A stretch of 64,000 bases of DNA from Owenia fusiformis (Eukaryota > Annelida > Polychaeta > Sabellida > Oweniidae): assembly GCA_903813345.2 (NCBI GenBank), contig CAIIXF020000002.1:3078001-3142000 (forward strand), read 5' to 3'. Both the position numbers and the translations under genes were made by a program. Below the pieces are notes generated by a model that saw only the letters and a program-made list of their open reading frames with translations, searched no databases and was not told the DNA's origin. Shown one piece after another: positions 1-13,600 of this stretch (within the stretch, counting starts at the first letter, position 1; the number at the start of each line of letters is the position of its first letter).

Positions 1-1655
1 TACAACAGGGAAATGTGGCTGTCTCGGTGGCTGTAAATTTTTCGGGAATAATCGCACGGGTCAGAATTTTTTCAGTCGTAGCAAATTGGATAAATCTGGC
101 TGTCTGAATTCCGCAACATTCCAGCTCCTATTGGATGGTCCAGATCTTGGATACGGGCAGAGTATTCTCCACAAGGGGAAGTTGATATTTGACATCAATA
201 GTTCAAGCTTTCCTGGGACTCCTATCAAATATGCGTATGTGACCTCCCCCACGAGTCCAACCACCCCCATGACAAACATTACCCTGATGGATGTCACCCC
301 CCAGAGTGATACCATTGATGACGTTACATTGACTCGTGACCAGGACCCACTTCAAATTGATACAATGCGTCTCAGCGAGTCTACTCTACAGGGCTCAACT
401 ACATTACATACTCCAAGAAGTGTGGACAGTTCAGTAGACTATACAATCCCTGTTGATAGTGAGTCTGAAACTGATACCGGAACAGCAACACCAACTAGAG
501 ATGATATAAGCAATAGTGAATCAATCCCGAGTAATTTTTTCCCGATGGATGCAATTCCTGATGCTTACGATACAGACCGTTATGCAAGTAGCCAATCAGA
601 TTCCACTAGCTGGGGTCCCGGTCTTCCAGGAAGCGTCACGAGTCTGCCGGAGGTTAGCAAAGCTTTTAAACCATCTCATGAGAGACAAAGGAGTTGTGAC
701 GTCCCAGGGAATATACAATCTCTAATATCTGAATCACGGAGCTATCATGGGACTCCTCCGCCAATTCCACGACGTCTTTCGAAAACCTCCAACCCCAGTT
801 CAGGCTCTGGGGGATTATATCAAGGCAGTACAGCTGTAAGCCCGACTCTGAAACGTTTGGCGTCAAAGGGCTCGATTCATCGAACAATATCAACAGTATC
901 TTCAGGAAGTGAATTTTTCAGTGCAGCTGAGGACAGTTTAAGTGAAGTAGGATCACCCCAGCCTGTTGATTATGATTTTCCCGATAGCTTCCCTGTGAAC
1001 TATCCCAGGGTGCTTCATGTTTTAAAGGAACGAGAATCATCATCAGAACGGAACACCCCAGAGAGGGGGACAGGCAATGTTAAGGATCCTGAGACTGTTA
1101 TCTTCAATCGGCAACTTTCAAGACGTGATAGACGTGCCTCTGATAGTGCATCAACGGAATCGTTTGTCTCGGCACAATCCTCGTCTCAACTCTCTGGAGA
1201 TTCCAACTTGACGGAAGTACAATTAACTGAGCATGAGATGAACATGTTAGATTTACACGGTCAAATAAACAAACCAATCACAAAATCTCCACTTTTGATG
1301 GCGTGCTACAACAACCATGTGACCCAAATGAAGTGTGCTCATTGGTCAACGCAATCTCCTCTTCCCCAGTATATCTACCAACCAATGACTCCGGGTGATG
1401 ATGTTGACAATGATTCGTCAATGCCTGCGGAATTTTCCGTCCAATCACCAACCACTTCAAAAGCGCAGACGCATAATTGGGTACCAAAATTCATGCCGGT
1501 TAGAAATGGATTCTCGGCTGGTTTTATGGTGGAGAAGAAACGATTCCTTGACCCCCCAAGTCCCAGCAGGGTGCTTCATAGTCCTGTGAGTGACACTGAC
1601 CCCTGGGAGAACCCCCGGGCAAAGGGGCTCTTTGAGGGAGAGGACCAAATGGAAG
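1..1655 (+). CDS. BLTP1: BLTP1 exon 1 (5' end outside window)
   Basis: The frame is open from base 2, with a cysteine-rich start (KCGCLGGCKFFG, about bases 11-46) followed by a long Ser/Thr/Pro-rich, probably disordered, segment. I end it at 1655 (GGAAG|GTTTGA, phase 1) because this fits exon 2. The frame itself runs on to a TAG at 1682. The donor is weaker than the others in the gene, so the 3' edge is the least certain part. Confidence 0.85.
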
Positions 1656-4600
1656 GTTTGACATTTTTCTCAGAGAGTTTGTAGATTGTTTTCTTCTTTT
1701 TTCTCATTATTTAGACTATAGTGTGATTTGTTGTCTTTTTCTGCGATTAAACAATGATGGATTTACATGCATTTTTATCAAAATGTGATTTCAAAATGAT
1801 TAAAAACTTTAATTTAATTCATTATAATGAATGTTTTAAGTTATAGAATTTGTTAATAGTAAGTAGCATCTTCAAGTTCCAATCTTTATGAGATGTTATA
1901 AACAATGATATTAATAAACTGATTTCATAATAATGATATTTTATTGAATCCTGATTTCATTGCAATAATATTTTATTACATTTTGTTACATTTATTTGCA
2001 GTGGGTCCTGCAATGTCATATGAGGACCAGACTTCCAAGACAACAGCTATTGTGAAACTGGCTGGTTCAGTTGACATTCTAGTCTCCCCTCTATTACTAG
2101 AGTCTCTTCAGAGGTAAGTCCATAGAAAATAGGCATCTATATATAAAATAGGCATCTATGTAGAAAATAGGCATCTATGTAGAGAATAGGCATCTATGTA
2201 GAAAATAGGCATATATATATAAAATAGGCATGTATGTAGAAAATAGGCATCTATGTAGAGAATAGGCATCTATGTAGAAAATAGGCATCTATGTAGCACT
2301 CATTTGGAGTGTTGAACCTATTCTGGTAAATGTGTTTTCCAATAAATTAATTACGAGTGACGTTATATGTGCATTAAGAATTTTTTTAAAACAAAATATG
2401 AAGTTGAAATCGGATTATTTTCCAATTCTTTTATTAATTTATTTTTTTGCATTACAAATTGCATTCTGCATCTGTAACAATTTGCAGGTGGTGACATTTT
2501 GCTTCTTAATGCCTTGTATGTGTATGTTTAAGTCAATTTTTCATTTATAGGTATATTGAAGCAGTGACCCCTACTATTACAAAGCTTCATCCCTCCAGTA
2601 TCGTTGACAAGCTCCACTTTCGCAGTTCAAGTGCCGTCAAAGCCCAGAATAAGCTCAAAGAGCAGGGGGTAGGGGGCAGCACTGATGAAAATGATGGCGA
2701 GAAAAAAGATGAGAAAAAATTAGCAGAGGAGACAAAAGCATCTCAGTTCCAACTCATGGTCACTATGTCAAAGGTATGGGATTATATCAAAAGTATGGGA
2801 TTATGTCAAAATTTGGGATTATATCAAAAGTATGGGAATATATCAAAAGTATGTGATTATTATCTAGGTAATATGATTATGTCAGAAGTTTTGGATTTTG
2901 TTTATAATTAATGGTTATGTCGAGACTGTTAAATGACATGTCCTTGCTTGTTCTTCTCTTATTCCACAATTTTCCAATATTAAAATGAGTCGATTTTGCT
3001 AATATGATTTAACGCAAACATTTTCTTTTTGCAGATTAACCTTTGCGTTCTACAAGCATCTATGGTGGAGGAAGTGATCGCACTTTCCGCATTGGAACAC
3101 GTCAAGGACCTAACGTGTGTCTCCCTATTGGCTGTCTGTCTCGACAACATCTCATGTCAATTTCTAACCAATCACCAATCAGAAAGAGCAATTGAAATGC
3201 GCCAGGAAACTAGTCCTGATGAGACTTATAAAAAGTTCGGGAAATTGCCCATGGGACATAAAAGGAAAATGGCGGAAAAGGCTGCTACAGCTGAGCTTCG
3301 TGAAACAGTTGTTGAAAAGCACAAAGAAGATCTCGTTGGGAATTTAAATATCTCAAAGATACATTTCCAGTTGCGGAGATTAACAAAAGATTGTAATTTC
3401 ACGCAAGATGTGGTGCTGACATCTATACCGGAATATCGTTCGAAAGTCTTGTTCACATTCGACAAGGACAAAATCAGTAATATTGCCCCAGTGACAAAAC
3501 AGAATTTGACAGGACAGGCATCACCAACTTTGAAAACAGGTACTAGGGTGGAGCTGACCCCAGAGGAGCAAATCCTTGGGGTCATAATGTGCGAGTGGGG
3601 GTTGGAAGACATCAGCTTAAGAGCAGCTAAGAGGAGTGGATACGCATCAAAACCATCAGAAAATACACCAGGAATGAGTTTAACTGAAGCGAAAATCAAT
3701 GAGCTTCAGGAAAGAATACGAGAAGAGAGCTCCGGTTCTAAATCATACTCCAATGCCTCAACAGCAGGATCAAAAACTGTCCCCCAGGATCAAACTTCCG
3801 TACGGCTTGAAGACATGAACTTATTAGAAAATGAATCTTGGGCCTCCCGTGAATCGATCCCATCAAGTGCGTCCACAATGAGTGAGGAAGTACTGCCGAG
3901 TAAACTTGAGGGGGACGCATCCAACTGCTCCCTTGAGATCAGAGGGGTGTGGTTCAACTTTGCAGCACCCCCTCCCTCTCCTAGCTCCAGGAAGTTGGAA
4001 TATACAAGGTAATTTTAGATTTGCAATTTACGTGCGACAATTCTAGCAATTCCAAATTATGAATAATTAAAATGCAGCACTTAGAAAGTAGAAACGCAAT
4101 TCTGAGATCTGTGAATACGAATGGTATTTGGAGGAATAGACCAATCCAGTAGTCATGCCATCTATTGGTTATGATGTTATTCTTACAATTTCAGTGCAGA
4201 AATAGGATTAAAATATTGCTAATTTTCAAAAACTTCTTTCAATTTTGTTTACAAACGCAGCTGCCTGTAGAGTATGACATCATAAATCCTTGGTTATTTC
4301 ATAGTTTCCTTGGTTCACAAAAAGTGGTCAGGATTTATTGGAAAGGTCTATTACTCTCTTTCTAGTATATGGACAAACCTGTCTAAGTGGAACATATTTG
4401 GTACCTCAGAAGAGTGTTCCACTTGGGAGGTGTTTCACTTACAGAGGTTCAGTTAACTGCATTGTGGAAGTGTTCTTTATTAAGAGATCTCCCACTTTAC
4501 ATGTTTTACACTGTAATATTAATCCGATGTAATTATTGCTTTCAAACAAGACTGGAATCTTCTCAGTACTGCGACGCAATATGTTATACTTATGGAGGTG

Positions 4601-7600
4601 TTCCACATTTAAGATTGTTCTACATTAAGAGGTTTTCCACCTTACAGATGTTACTGTAGTACTACAACTAATATATTTATTGCTTTCAGACTAGACTGGA
4701 ATCTTCTCAGTACTGCGACGCAATATGTTATACTTATGGAGGTGTTCCACATTTAAGATTGTTCTACATTAAGAGGTTTTCCACCTTACAGATGTTACTG
4801 TAGTACCAACTAATATATTTATTGCTTTCAGACTAGACTGGAATCTTCTCAGTACTGCGACGCAATATGTTATACTTATGGAGGTGTTCCACATTTAAGA
4901 TTGTTCTACATTAAGAGGTTTTCCACCTTACAGATGTTACTGTAGTACTACAACTAATAAATTTATTGCTTTCAGACTAGACTGGAATCTTCTCAGTACT
5001 GCGACGCAATATGTTATACTTATGGAGGTGTTCCACATTTAAGATTGTTCTACATTAAGAGGTTTTCCACCTTACAGATGTTACTGTAGTACTACAACTA
5101 ATATATTCATTGCTTTCAGACTAGACTGGAATCTTCTCAGTACTGCCACGCAATATGTTATACTTATGGAGGTGTTCCACATTTAGAAATGTTCCACATT
5201 AAGAGGTGTTCCACCTTACAGATGTTACTGTAGTACTACAACTAATATATTTATTGCTTTCAGACTAGACTGGAATCTTCTCAGTACTGCCACACCAGCC
5301 ATTAATGCCTGGATGAATCCCAGTGATAGACTGATCGTAGCAACGAAGGTCATGCTATCTTCCCTGAGCATCAGAACTAGTGCAGTTATGGCATGTATTA
5401 TGACAGAGGGCTTAGATGTACAGGGCATACACATGCCATTTAAGGTGAGGGCATGCATTATTTAAACCAAAATCTAGAAAATAGATAATTAATAAAAGGC
5501 AAATAATAGGCATTAAAGGGTATAACTTTTTACTATAGATCTGAGCTAAATGTCCATATAAAGGCAACAGGGCAGTTTTTCAGATTTGACCGTCAATTCT
5601 GAATTTTTTATAAAACAACATTGTATTTAATTATGTACACCAACAAGCCACCAACTGAATGAAAAGAGATTATCTATTCTGTTTTCAATAGGCTGTAGAA
5701 CTGTAGAATAGATAGAACTGTAGAAATATTTCAGACATCAAACTGAAAATAAATTATTCCATTGCATTTGAAATAGATTGTTTTTTCTTAAAAATTATCA
5801 AATTTGATTATTTTTCCTTTTCAGAGTAAATATAACAAGATGTCTGGTCTGTCAAAAGCGTTACAAGAAGACCCGTCCTGTCAACTACTAACTGTGCTAC
5901 GTCGTTACATCACCCTGACACCTATTGAGAACATTGAGGAAATGGTAGCCATGGAAACTATGCCCCAGTTGTTAACGATACAAAAGGGATTGTTAGCCCT
6001 AACAAGGCAATGGAAGAATATTATCTATCTGCCAGGTTTGGCGGATCCAAATTTTCAACACAGTAAACGTGCGCGACCTCTGACTGTATCGTTTGCCCTG
6101 CCCCCTGGTGAGAGTATTGAAAACTTGGATGATGAAGATGATTTATCGGATGTTGATGCGGAAAATGAATCACTGTTGAATGCTGGGAGCTTGAAAGGAT
6201 CGGTTGACAATCTTCGAAGTCGCAGTCCTGAGAGACTACGTCATGAAAGTGGTGATTCTCAGGATGCAGATAAAGTACTGAAATCGGGGGGAAGACCAAG
6301 GAACGGACGAGAATCATCCCAAATACAAGATTCTCCTTTACCAACATCGTTCAATCCTCGTAACTTGTATAATAGTCTTGCACAGCAGGCATCAAATATA
6401 TTCCGACGAAACGAATCAAAGCTGAGCTTGTCCCAGCGTTCTGCTAGTTGCCCTAGCCTTGGGGGTGAGTTTCAACTCCCCGGGGGTACTCCTGTGGGAG
6501 GGACCCCTGTCAAAGGAAGTGCTCTACCATTTGGACAAACTGGGCGATTGGAGAATGAGGACCTTTACCAATGGATGGCACGACAACAGGATATGAGTGG
6601 AGAGTATTATTTCACGACGCGACAGGATTCAGTTATGAACACTGTTGCTAGTGAATATAGCCAAGATGAAACTCAAGACGTCAACTTTCAGCGTTACGCT
6701 GTGGCCACAACGCTACAGCTTGCTGACGCTCAGGTTCTATTCAAACCGCTCTTACAGAGCCTTGGACTCCAAATAGAAGGAATTCGAACATCTCCGCTAA
6801 TGAAAAAATTTGGTGGAAATATTTCACTGACTGGATTTTTGATATCACTCAAAATTGATATAATCGATTCTGAGGCAGGCTCTAAGAAAACGAAAGGGAA
6901 GGGAAAGGGGAATTCCAAAAAATATCCTCGGATTAATATGGACACTGGATCGGAGCTTCCAGCCTTTCAGTGCAATCTGTTTTCAGCGATGGTACAACTC
7001 AAAGACGTTGTTGATTTTGAGAAAGATTTTAATAATATTGATAATTCCGCAAGGAGGAAATCAATACGGACATTACAGTGGGCTATGGACAGCCTAGAGG
7101 GAAAGCCGACAACAACAAAAGCCAATTTGAACGTCAATTGTCAATCAGTTAACCAGCATGTTAATATATCCCTTGTGAGACTTGTTCACCAGGTAGTAAC
7201 TATGATAGACAATATTGCTATCACAAAGAAAGAACTGAAACGAAATAGGAAAAATAACGAGGCGTATAAGACACATAGGAAACAAGATTCTAAGGGGTCT
7301 TCGGGCACTGATTCACAGAGTATTCATTCTGATTCAAGTCGAACACCGGGAGTAAGTCCACTTGTTGACCAAGAGATCAATGAAGGAGAAAACCTTGGAG
7401 AGAGCTTTTCCTTTACTCGCACATCCTCCCCTGGAGATGAACAAACAAGTACAGTAGATGGTAAGAGATCAAAGCGACCAGAACGATTGGTTCTTTCAGG
7501 CTCTAAAAAATCCCCGAAGAAATTCACCTTCAGTAAACGGACCCGGCTTTCTGAGCTGCTAACACCAACCAAATCCTACAGTCAACCATTTAGCGATGAC

Positions 7601-10600
7601 CATCCAGATAGCTCTTCCCCTATTCTAGCTGAGAAAACCATTGTGGATGAAATCAAAGAAAATACACCAAAATGTTGGCGCACACTGTATCATCTCTTAG
7701 ACTTATACTCGACCATGCCGGAAACCAAAACTGTCGGAGCGAGATTTATTCAAGCCCGGCTTCCCGCGATTTCAGAGGAGCCAGAACGGGAGACTCCACC
7801 CTCAGGCAAGGGTGATACCCCCAAGGCTAAGAGAGAAGAGGAGGATGTAGAACAAGGTCTGAGGGGGAGAAGCAATTCTCTGGGAAGAAGGAGAACTTAT
7901 ACAGTTGGAACATCTTTTAAACAAAGTAAGTTGGTAGCCTAGTAGTAAAGACTACTAATTTTCCAAATAAAATTAGTGGTCCTACTTAACCACCAAATAA
8001 CCCTTTTAATTTAAATGAATTTATGACTCATTCATCTTCATATTTTATTTATCTTTAGTATAGATCAGACAGAATTGCTTTTGATAGAAAACTCAGACAG
8101 TGACTCAAGCTCTTAAACTCAAAATGTTATTTTCCATTTCAGGTATTTACATAGGGTTTTATTGGGAATGACCAAGATTTGTCACATCCATATAACTGAC
8201 AGTGACTCGAGTGCTTAAACTCAAAATGTTATTTTCCATTTCAGGTATTTACATAGGGGTTGTATTGGGAATGGCCAAGATTTGTCACATCCATATAACT
8301 GACAGTGACTCGAGTGCTTAAACTCAGAATGTTATTTTCCATTTCAGGTATTTACATAGGGGTTGTATTGGGAATGGCCAAGATTTGTCACATCCATATA
8401 ACTGACAGTGACTCGAGTGCTTAAACTCAAAATGTTATTTTCCATTTCAGGTATTTACATAGGGGTTGTATTGGGAATGGCCAAGATTTGTCACATCCAT
8501 ATAACTGACAGTGACTCGAGTGCTTAAACTCAAAATGTTATTTTCCATTTCAGGTATTTACATAGGGGTTGTATTGGGAATGGCCAAGATTTGTCACATC
8601 CATATAACTGACAGTGACTCGAGTGCTTAAACTCAAAATGTTATTTTCCATTTCAGGTATTTACATAGGGGTTGTATTGGGAATGGCCAAGATTTGTCAC
8701 ATCCATATAACTGACAGTGACTCGAGTGCTTAAACTCAAAATGTTATTTTCCATTTCAGGTATTTACATAGGGGTTGTATTGGGAATGGCCAAGATTTGT
8801 CACATCCATATAACTGACAGTGACTCGAGTGCTTAAACTCAAAATGTTATTTTCCATTTCAGGTATTTACATAGGGGTTGTATTGGAAATGACCAAGATT
8901 TGTCACATCCATATAACTGACAGTGACTCGAGTGCTTAAACTCAAAATGTTATTTTCCATTTCAGGTATTTACATAGGGGTTGTATTGGGAATGGCCAAG
9001 ATTTGTCACATCCATATAACTGACAGTGACTCGAGTGCTTAAACTCAGAATGTTATTTTCCATTTCAGGTATTTACATAGGGTTTTATTGGGAATGACCA
9101 AGATTTGTCACATCCATATAACTGACAGTGACTCGAGTGCTTAAACTCAAAATGTTATTTTCCATTTCAGGTATTTACATAGGGGTTGTATTGGGAATGG
9201 CCAAGATTTGTCACATCCATATAACTGACAGTGACTCGAGTGCTTAAACTCAGAATGTTATTTTCCATTTCAGGTATTTACATAGGGTTTTATTGGGAAT
9301 GACCAAGATTTGTCACATCCATATAACTGACAGTGACTCGAGTGCTTAAACTCAAAATGTTATTTTCCATTTCAGGTATTTACATAGGGGTTGTATTTGG
9401 AATGGCCAAGATTTGTCACATCCATATAACTGACAGTGACTCGAGTGCTTAAACTCAGAATGTTATTTTCCATTTCAGGTATTTACATAGGGGTTGTATT
9501 GGGAATGGCCAAGATTTGTCACATCCATATAACTGACAGTGACTCGAGTGCTTAAACTCAGAATGTTATTTTCCATTTCAGGTATTTACATAGGGGTTGT
9601 ATTGGGAATGGCCAAGATTTGTCACATCCATATAACTGACAGTGACTCGAGTGCTTAAACTCAGAATGTTATTTTCCATTTCAGGTATTTACATAGGGGT
9701 TGTATTGGGAATGGCCAAGATTTGTCACATCCATATAACTGACAGTGACTCGAGTGCTTAAACTCAGAATGTTATTTTCCATTTCAGGTATTTACATAGG
9801 GGTTGTATTGGGAATGGCCAAGATTTGTCACATCCATATAACTGACAGTGACTCGAGTGCTTAAACTCAGAATGTTATTTTCCATTTCAGGTATTTACAT
9901 AGGGGTTGTATTTGGAATGGCCAATATTTGTCACGTCCATATAACTGACAGTGACTCGAGTGCTTAAACTCAAAATGTTATTTTCCATTTCAGGTATTTA
10001 CATAGGGGTTGTATTTGGAATGGCCAAGATTTGTCACATCCATATAACTGACAGTGACTCGAGTGCTTAAACTCAAAATGTTATTTTCCATTTCAGGTAT
10101 TTACATAGGGTTGTATTGGGAATGGCCAAGATTTGTCACATCCATATAACTGAAAGTGACTCGAGTGCTTAAACTCAAAATGTTATTTTCCATTTCAGGT
10201 ATTTACATAGGGGTTGTATTGGAAATGACCAAGATTTGTCACATCCATATAACTGACAGTGACTCGAGTGCTTAAACTCAAAATGTTATTTTCCATTTCA
10301 GGTATTTACATAGGGGTTGTATTGGGAATGGCCAAGATTTGTCACATCCATATAACTGACAGTGACTCGAGTGCTTAAACTCAAAATGTTATTTTTCATT
10401 TCAGGTATTTACATAGGGGTTGTATTCGGAATGGCCAAGATTTGTCACATCCATATAACTGACAGTGACTCGAGCTCTTAAACTCAAAATGTTATTTTCC
10501 ATTTCAGGTATTTACATAGGGGTTGTATTGGGAATGGCCAAGATTTGTCACATCCATATAACTGACAGTGACTCGAGCGCTTAAACTCAAAATGTTATTT

Positions 10601-13600
10601 TCCATTTCAGGTATTTACATAGGGGTTGTATTGGGAATGGCCAAGATTTGTCACATCCATATAACTGACAGTGACTCGAGTGCTTAAACTCAGAATGTTA
10701 TTTTCCATTTCAGGTATTTACATAGGGGTTGTATTTGGAATGGTCAAGATTCTTCACATCCATATAACTGACAGTGACTCGAGTGCTTAAACTCAGAATG
10801 TTATTTTCCATTTCAGGTATTTTCATAGGGGAACACATCCCTCTGGTAGTGTTTGGGATGGCCAAGATTCGTCACATCAATATCACTGCCTATCTCAGTG
10901 GTCTAAAGCTGGAAAGCAATGTTGACCATGTACATGCAAGCATTACACATAGGGAAAAAATAAAAGGTAAATGAGAGGTAGAATTGGTAAATTTGACATT
11001 TTTCATTGTTTCTCATTTTGACTGAAAGCATCTTGGAACTTTTCCCACATTTGAGGCAACTGTTCAATTACTGAGTTCTGTAGCCAATTCCATCGAGCTC
11101 AACTTTGAAATTTTGCCAACCTTGTACTGCAACAGTGTAACCTGTATAATTTCCCCATTTTGACCAGAACTTGTCCAGTTTTGAGCAAAAAAAGTTTCCT
11201 GGGTGAAATCATAACAATTACCATATATAATATTATTTTATATCATTCCTTATAAGGTGTGAAGAAAAAGCGGAGCAGTGAATCGTCAGCCACAGCTTAT
11301 ATTGGGCATTCCATGATAGCTCTCCTAGAAGGGGTACCACCTCAACTCCAGTAAGTTATTAATGTCCTAAAAATATCATAATAAGGAAATATACTTAAAG
11401 GTTCAACATTATTCGAAATTTCTCTCTACAGTCCTCGTTGCCCCTTTAATGAGACTCAAAGGGATAGAAACAGTTTATATAAGTACATTTTGATTTCATC
11501 GTTCCATGTTGCGACTTTTCTAAATATTCTGATTATAAACAGTTCTGAGTAATCCTGCAATTTTTAAGGTTGCCTGATAATCCTTTCTAATTTCTGTGAA
11601 AAAATGAATATTTTTAGCCTTTCATTTCGAAGGACAAAGCTGAAAAAGTATAATTTATATAGAAAATGTGATGTGTATATAATACTGAAGATTTGAAATT
11701 TTCTGAAAATGATGAGTTTTCATTTAGCCACATTTACTAATGCCTTTGTATGATTTTGTACTGCAATTATAGATAAATCTATAAATAAATAAATGAAAAT
11801 ATATGAAATAAATAATAAATTGATAAAATTTACATTTTCATCTACATGAAAGAGATACTGTAATGAAAATATGTATTATCAATTTTTCATTTTCAGGATG
11901 GTTGTCTGCGTGAACATTTCCAAATCACAGGGTTTGTATTCCACGAAGGTGAAACGTCACAAAGAGACCAACTCAGCCCTTGGTACCCTGGGTAATGTTG
12001 ACATAGATATCCCGCAGCACCCTGTGGCGCTACATGGCATGGTTGCAAGGAGCTCTAAAAGAATATCTAGTACGCTAATGGAGTTTATACCAAAGAAAGG
12101 TCCTTCTAAGACCAGGTATGTTCTGGAAATAATTTACACAGCCAATATAATTTGACGCCGTTTCGGCATTGAAAAAATTTGGCGCTGTTTCGGCACCGTT
12201 TCGACACCGTTCCGGCACCAAAACCTTTCGACACCAAAATTTGCCTAGTCAGTCCATTTGGTGCCAAAATTTGGCACCGAAACGGCGTCGACAATCAGAT
12301 TGCATTTTGGGGGTGTATACATGACTGAAGAATATGTAGCTTGTAACAATTACACTTCCACTGTTATACTTTTGTTATTAACAAAAGCTATAAGAATTAA
12401 TGTTCAGTTTACTTACTGTCAACAGCTGCAGACATTGATATCATTAATTCTGGATTTGTTTGAAAGTATCTGATATATGTAGATGTCTCCCCAGTAACTA
12501 AAGACAATGCAGCTTATATTATTGAAATGTATAACATTAAAATGCCTTTCATATTCAGGCCCGTAGCCAGGAGGGTTCGCAGGGTTTGGACAAACCCCCC
12601 CCCCCTCCCCCCTAGCCAAAAGTTCTTTCAAAATTATGCAGTTTTTCACTATTTTGAGCACTTCTCAAGTGATTTTAGCCATATTTGGGCCAAAATTGTC
12701 AAATGTGAACCCCCCTGGAAATTTTTGAAAACTGAACCCCCCTTGGCAAATCCTGGCTACGGGCCTGATATTACAATTATATGATTATTTTGTGATAAAG
12801 CTATAGAAATTATAAAACAATCCCATTTATAGATCTGCAGACAGTATAGATGGCATTCCACGTGATCAACCCTCGAAGCATTCTGACATTAACGAGGATG
12901 AAGTCGCACCTGCGGAGGAGAAAGAGCTTCCACCTTCAGCTCCTCTTATGGTTGTTAACTTCAAATTGGCGCTGCAGGGAATGACGATCGGGGCTTCTTT
13001 ATTACCGTCATTAAAGGCACAGTATAAGGTATAAAACATAGTTTAACTTCAAATTGGCGCTGCAGGGAATGACGATCGGGGCTTCTTTATTGCCGTCATT
13101 AAAGGCACAGTATAAGGTAAAAAACATAGTTTAACTTCAAATTGGCGCTGCAGGGAATGACGATCAGGGCTTCTTTATTGCCATCATTAAAGGCTCAGTA
13201 TAAGGTAAAAAACATCGTTTAACTTCAAATTGGCGCTGCAGGGAATGACGATCGGGGCTTCTTTATTGCCATCATTAAAGGCACAGTATAAGGTAACAAG
13301 GCATTAATATGCAAATTGTCAGCACATGCTATTTGGTACAGACACCAACCACCAAACTCCAGCTACCAAACACCAACCATTAAAATACCAACCACAGAAC
13401 ACCATCCACAAAAAAGTTGGAGACTATAACAATATGTCACGGAGGTGACATAAAAAACCATAATCTGCTTCCACATACAAATAATGCAATATGAATAAAA
13501 ACCCGAGACTAGGCAGATGGGGTGGCATTGAGCTGAAATGTTCCCTAAAGGAAACAATAGGATATAGTTGATATGGTTACTGAACTGTGGCATCGCATGG

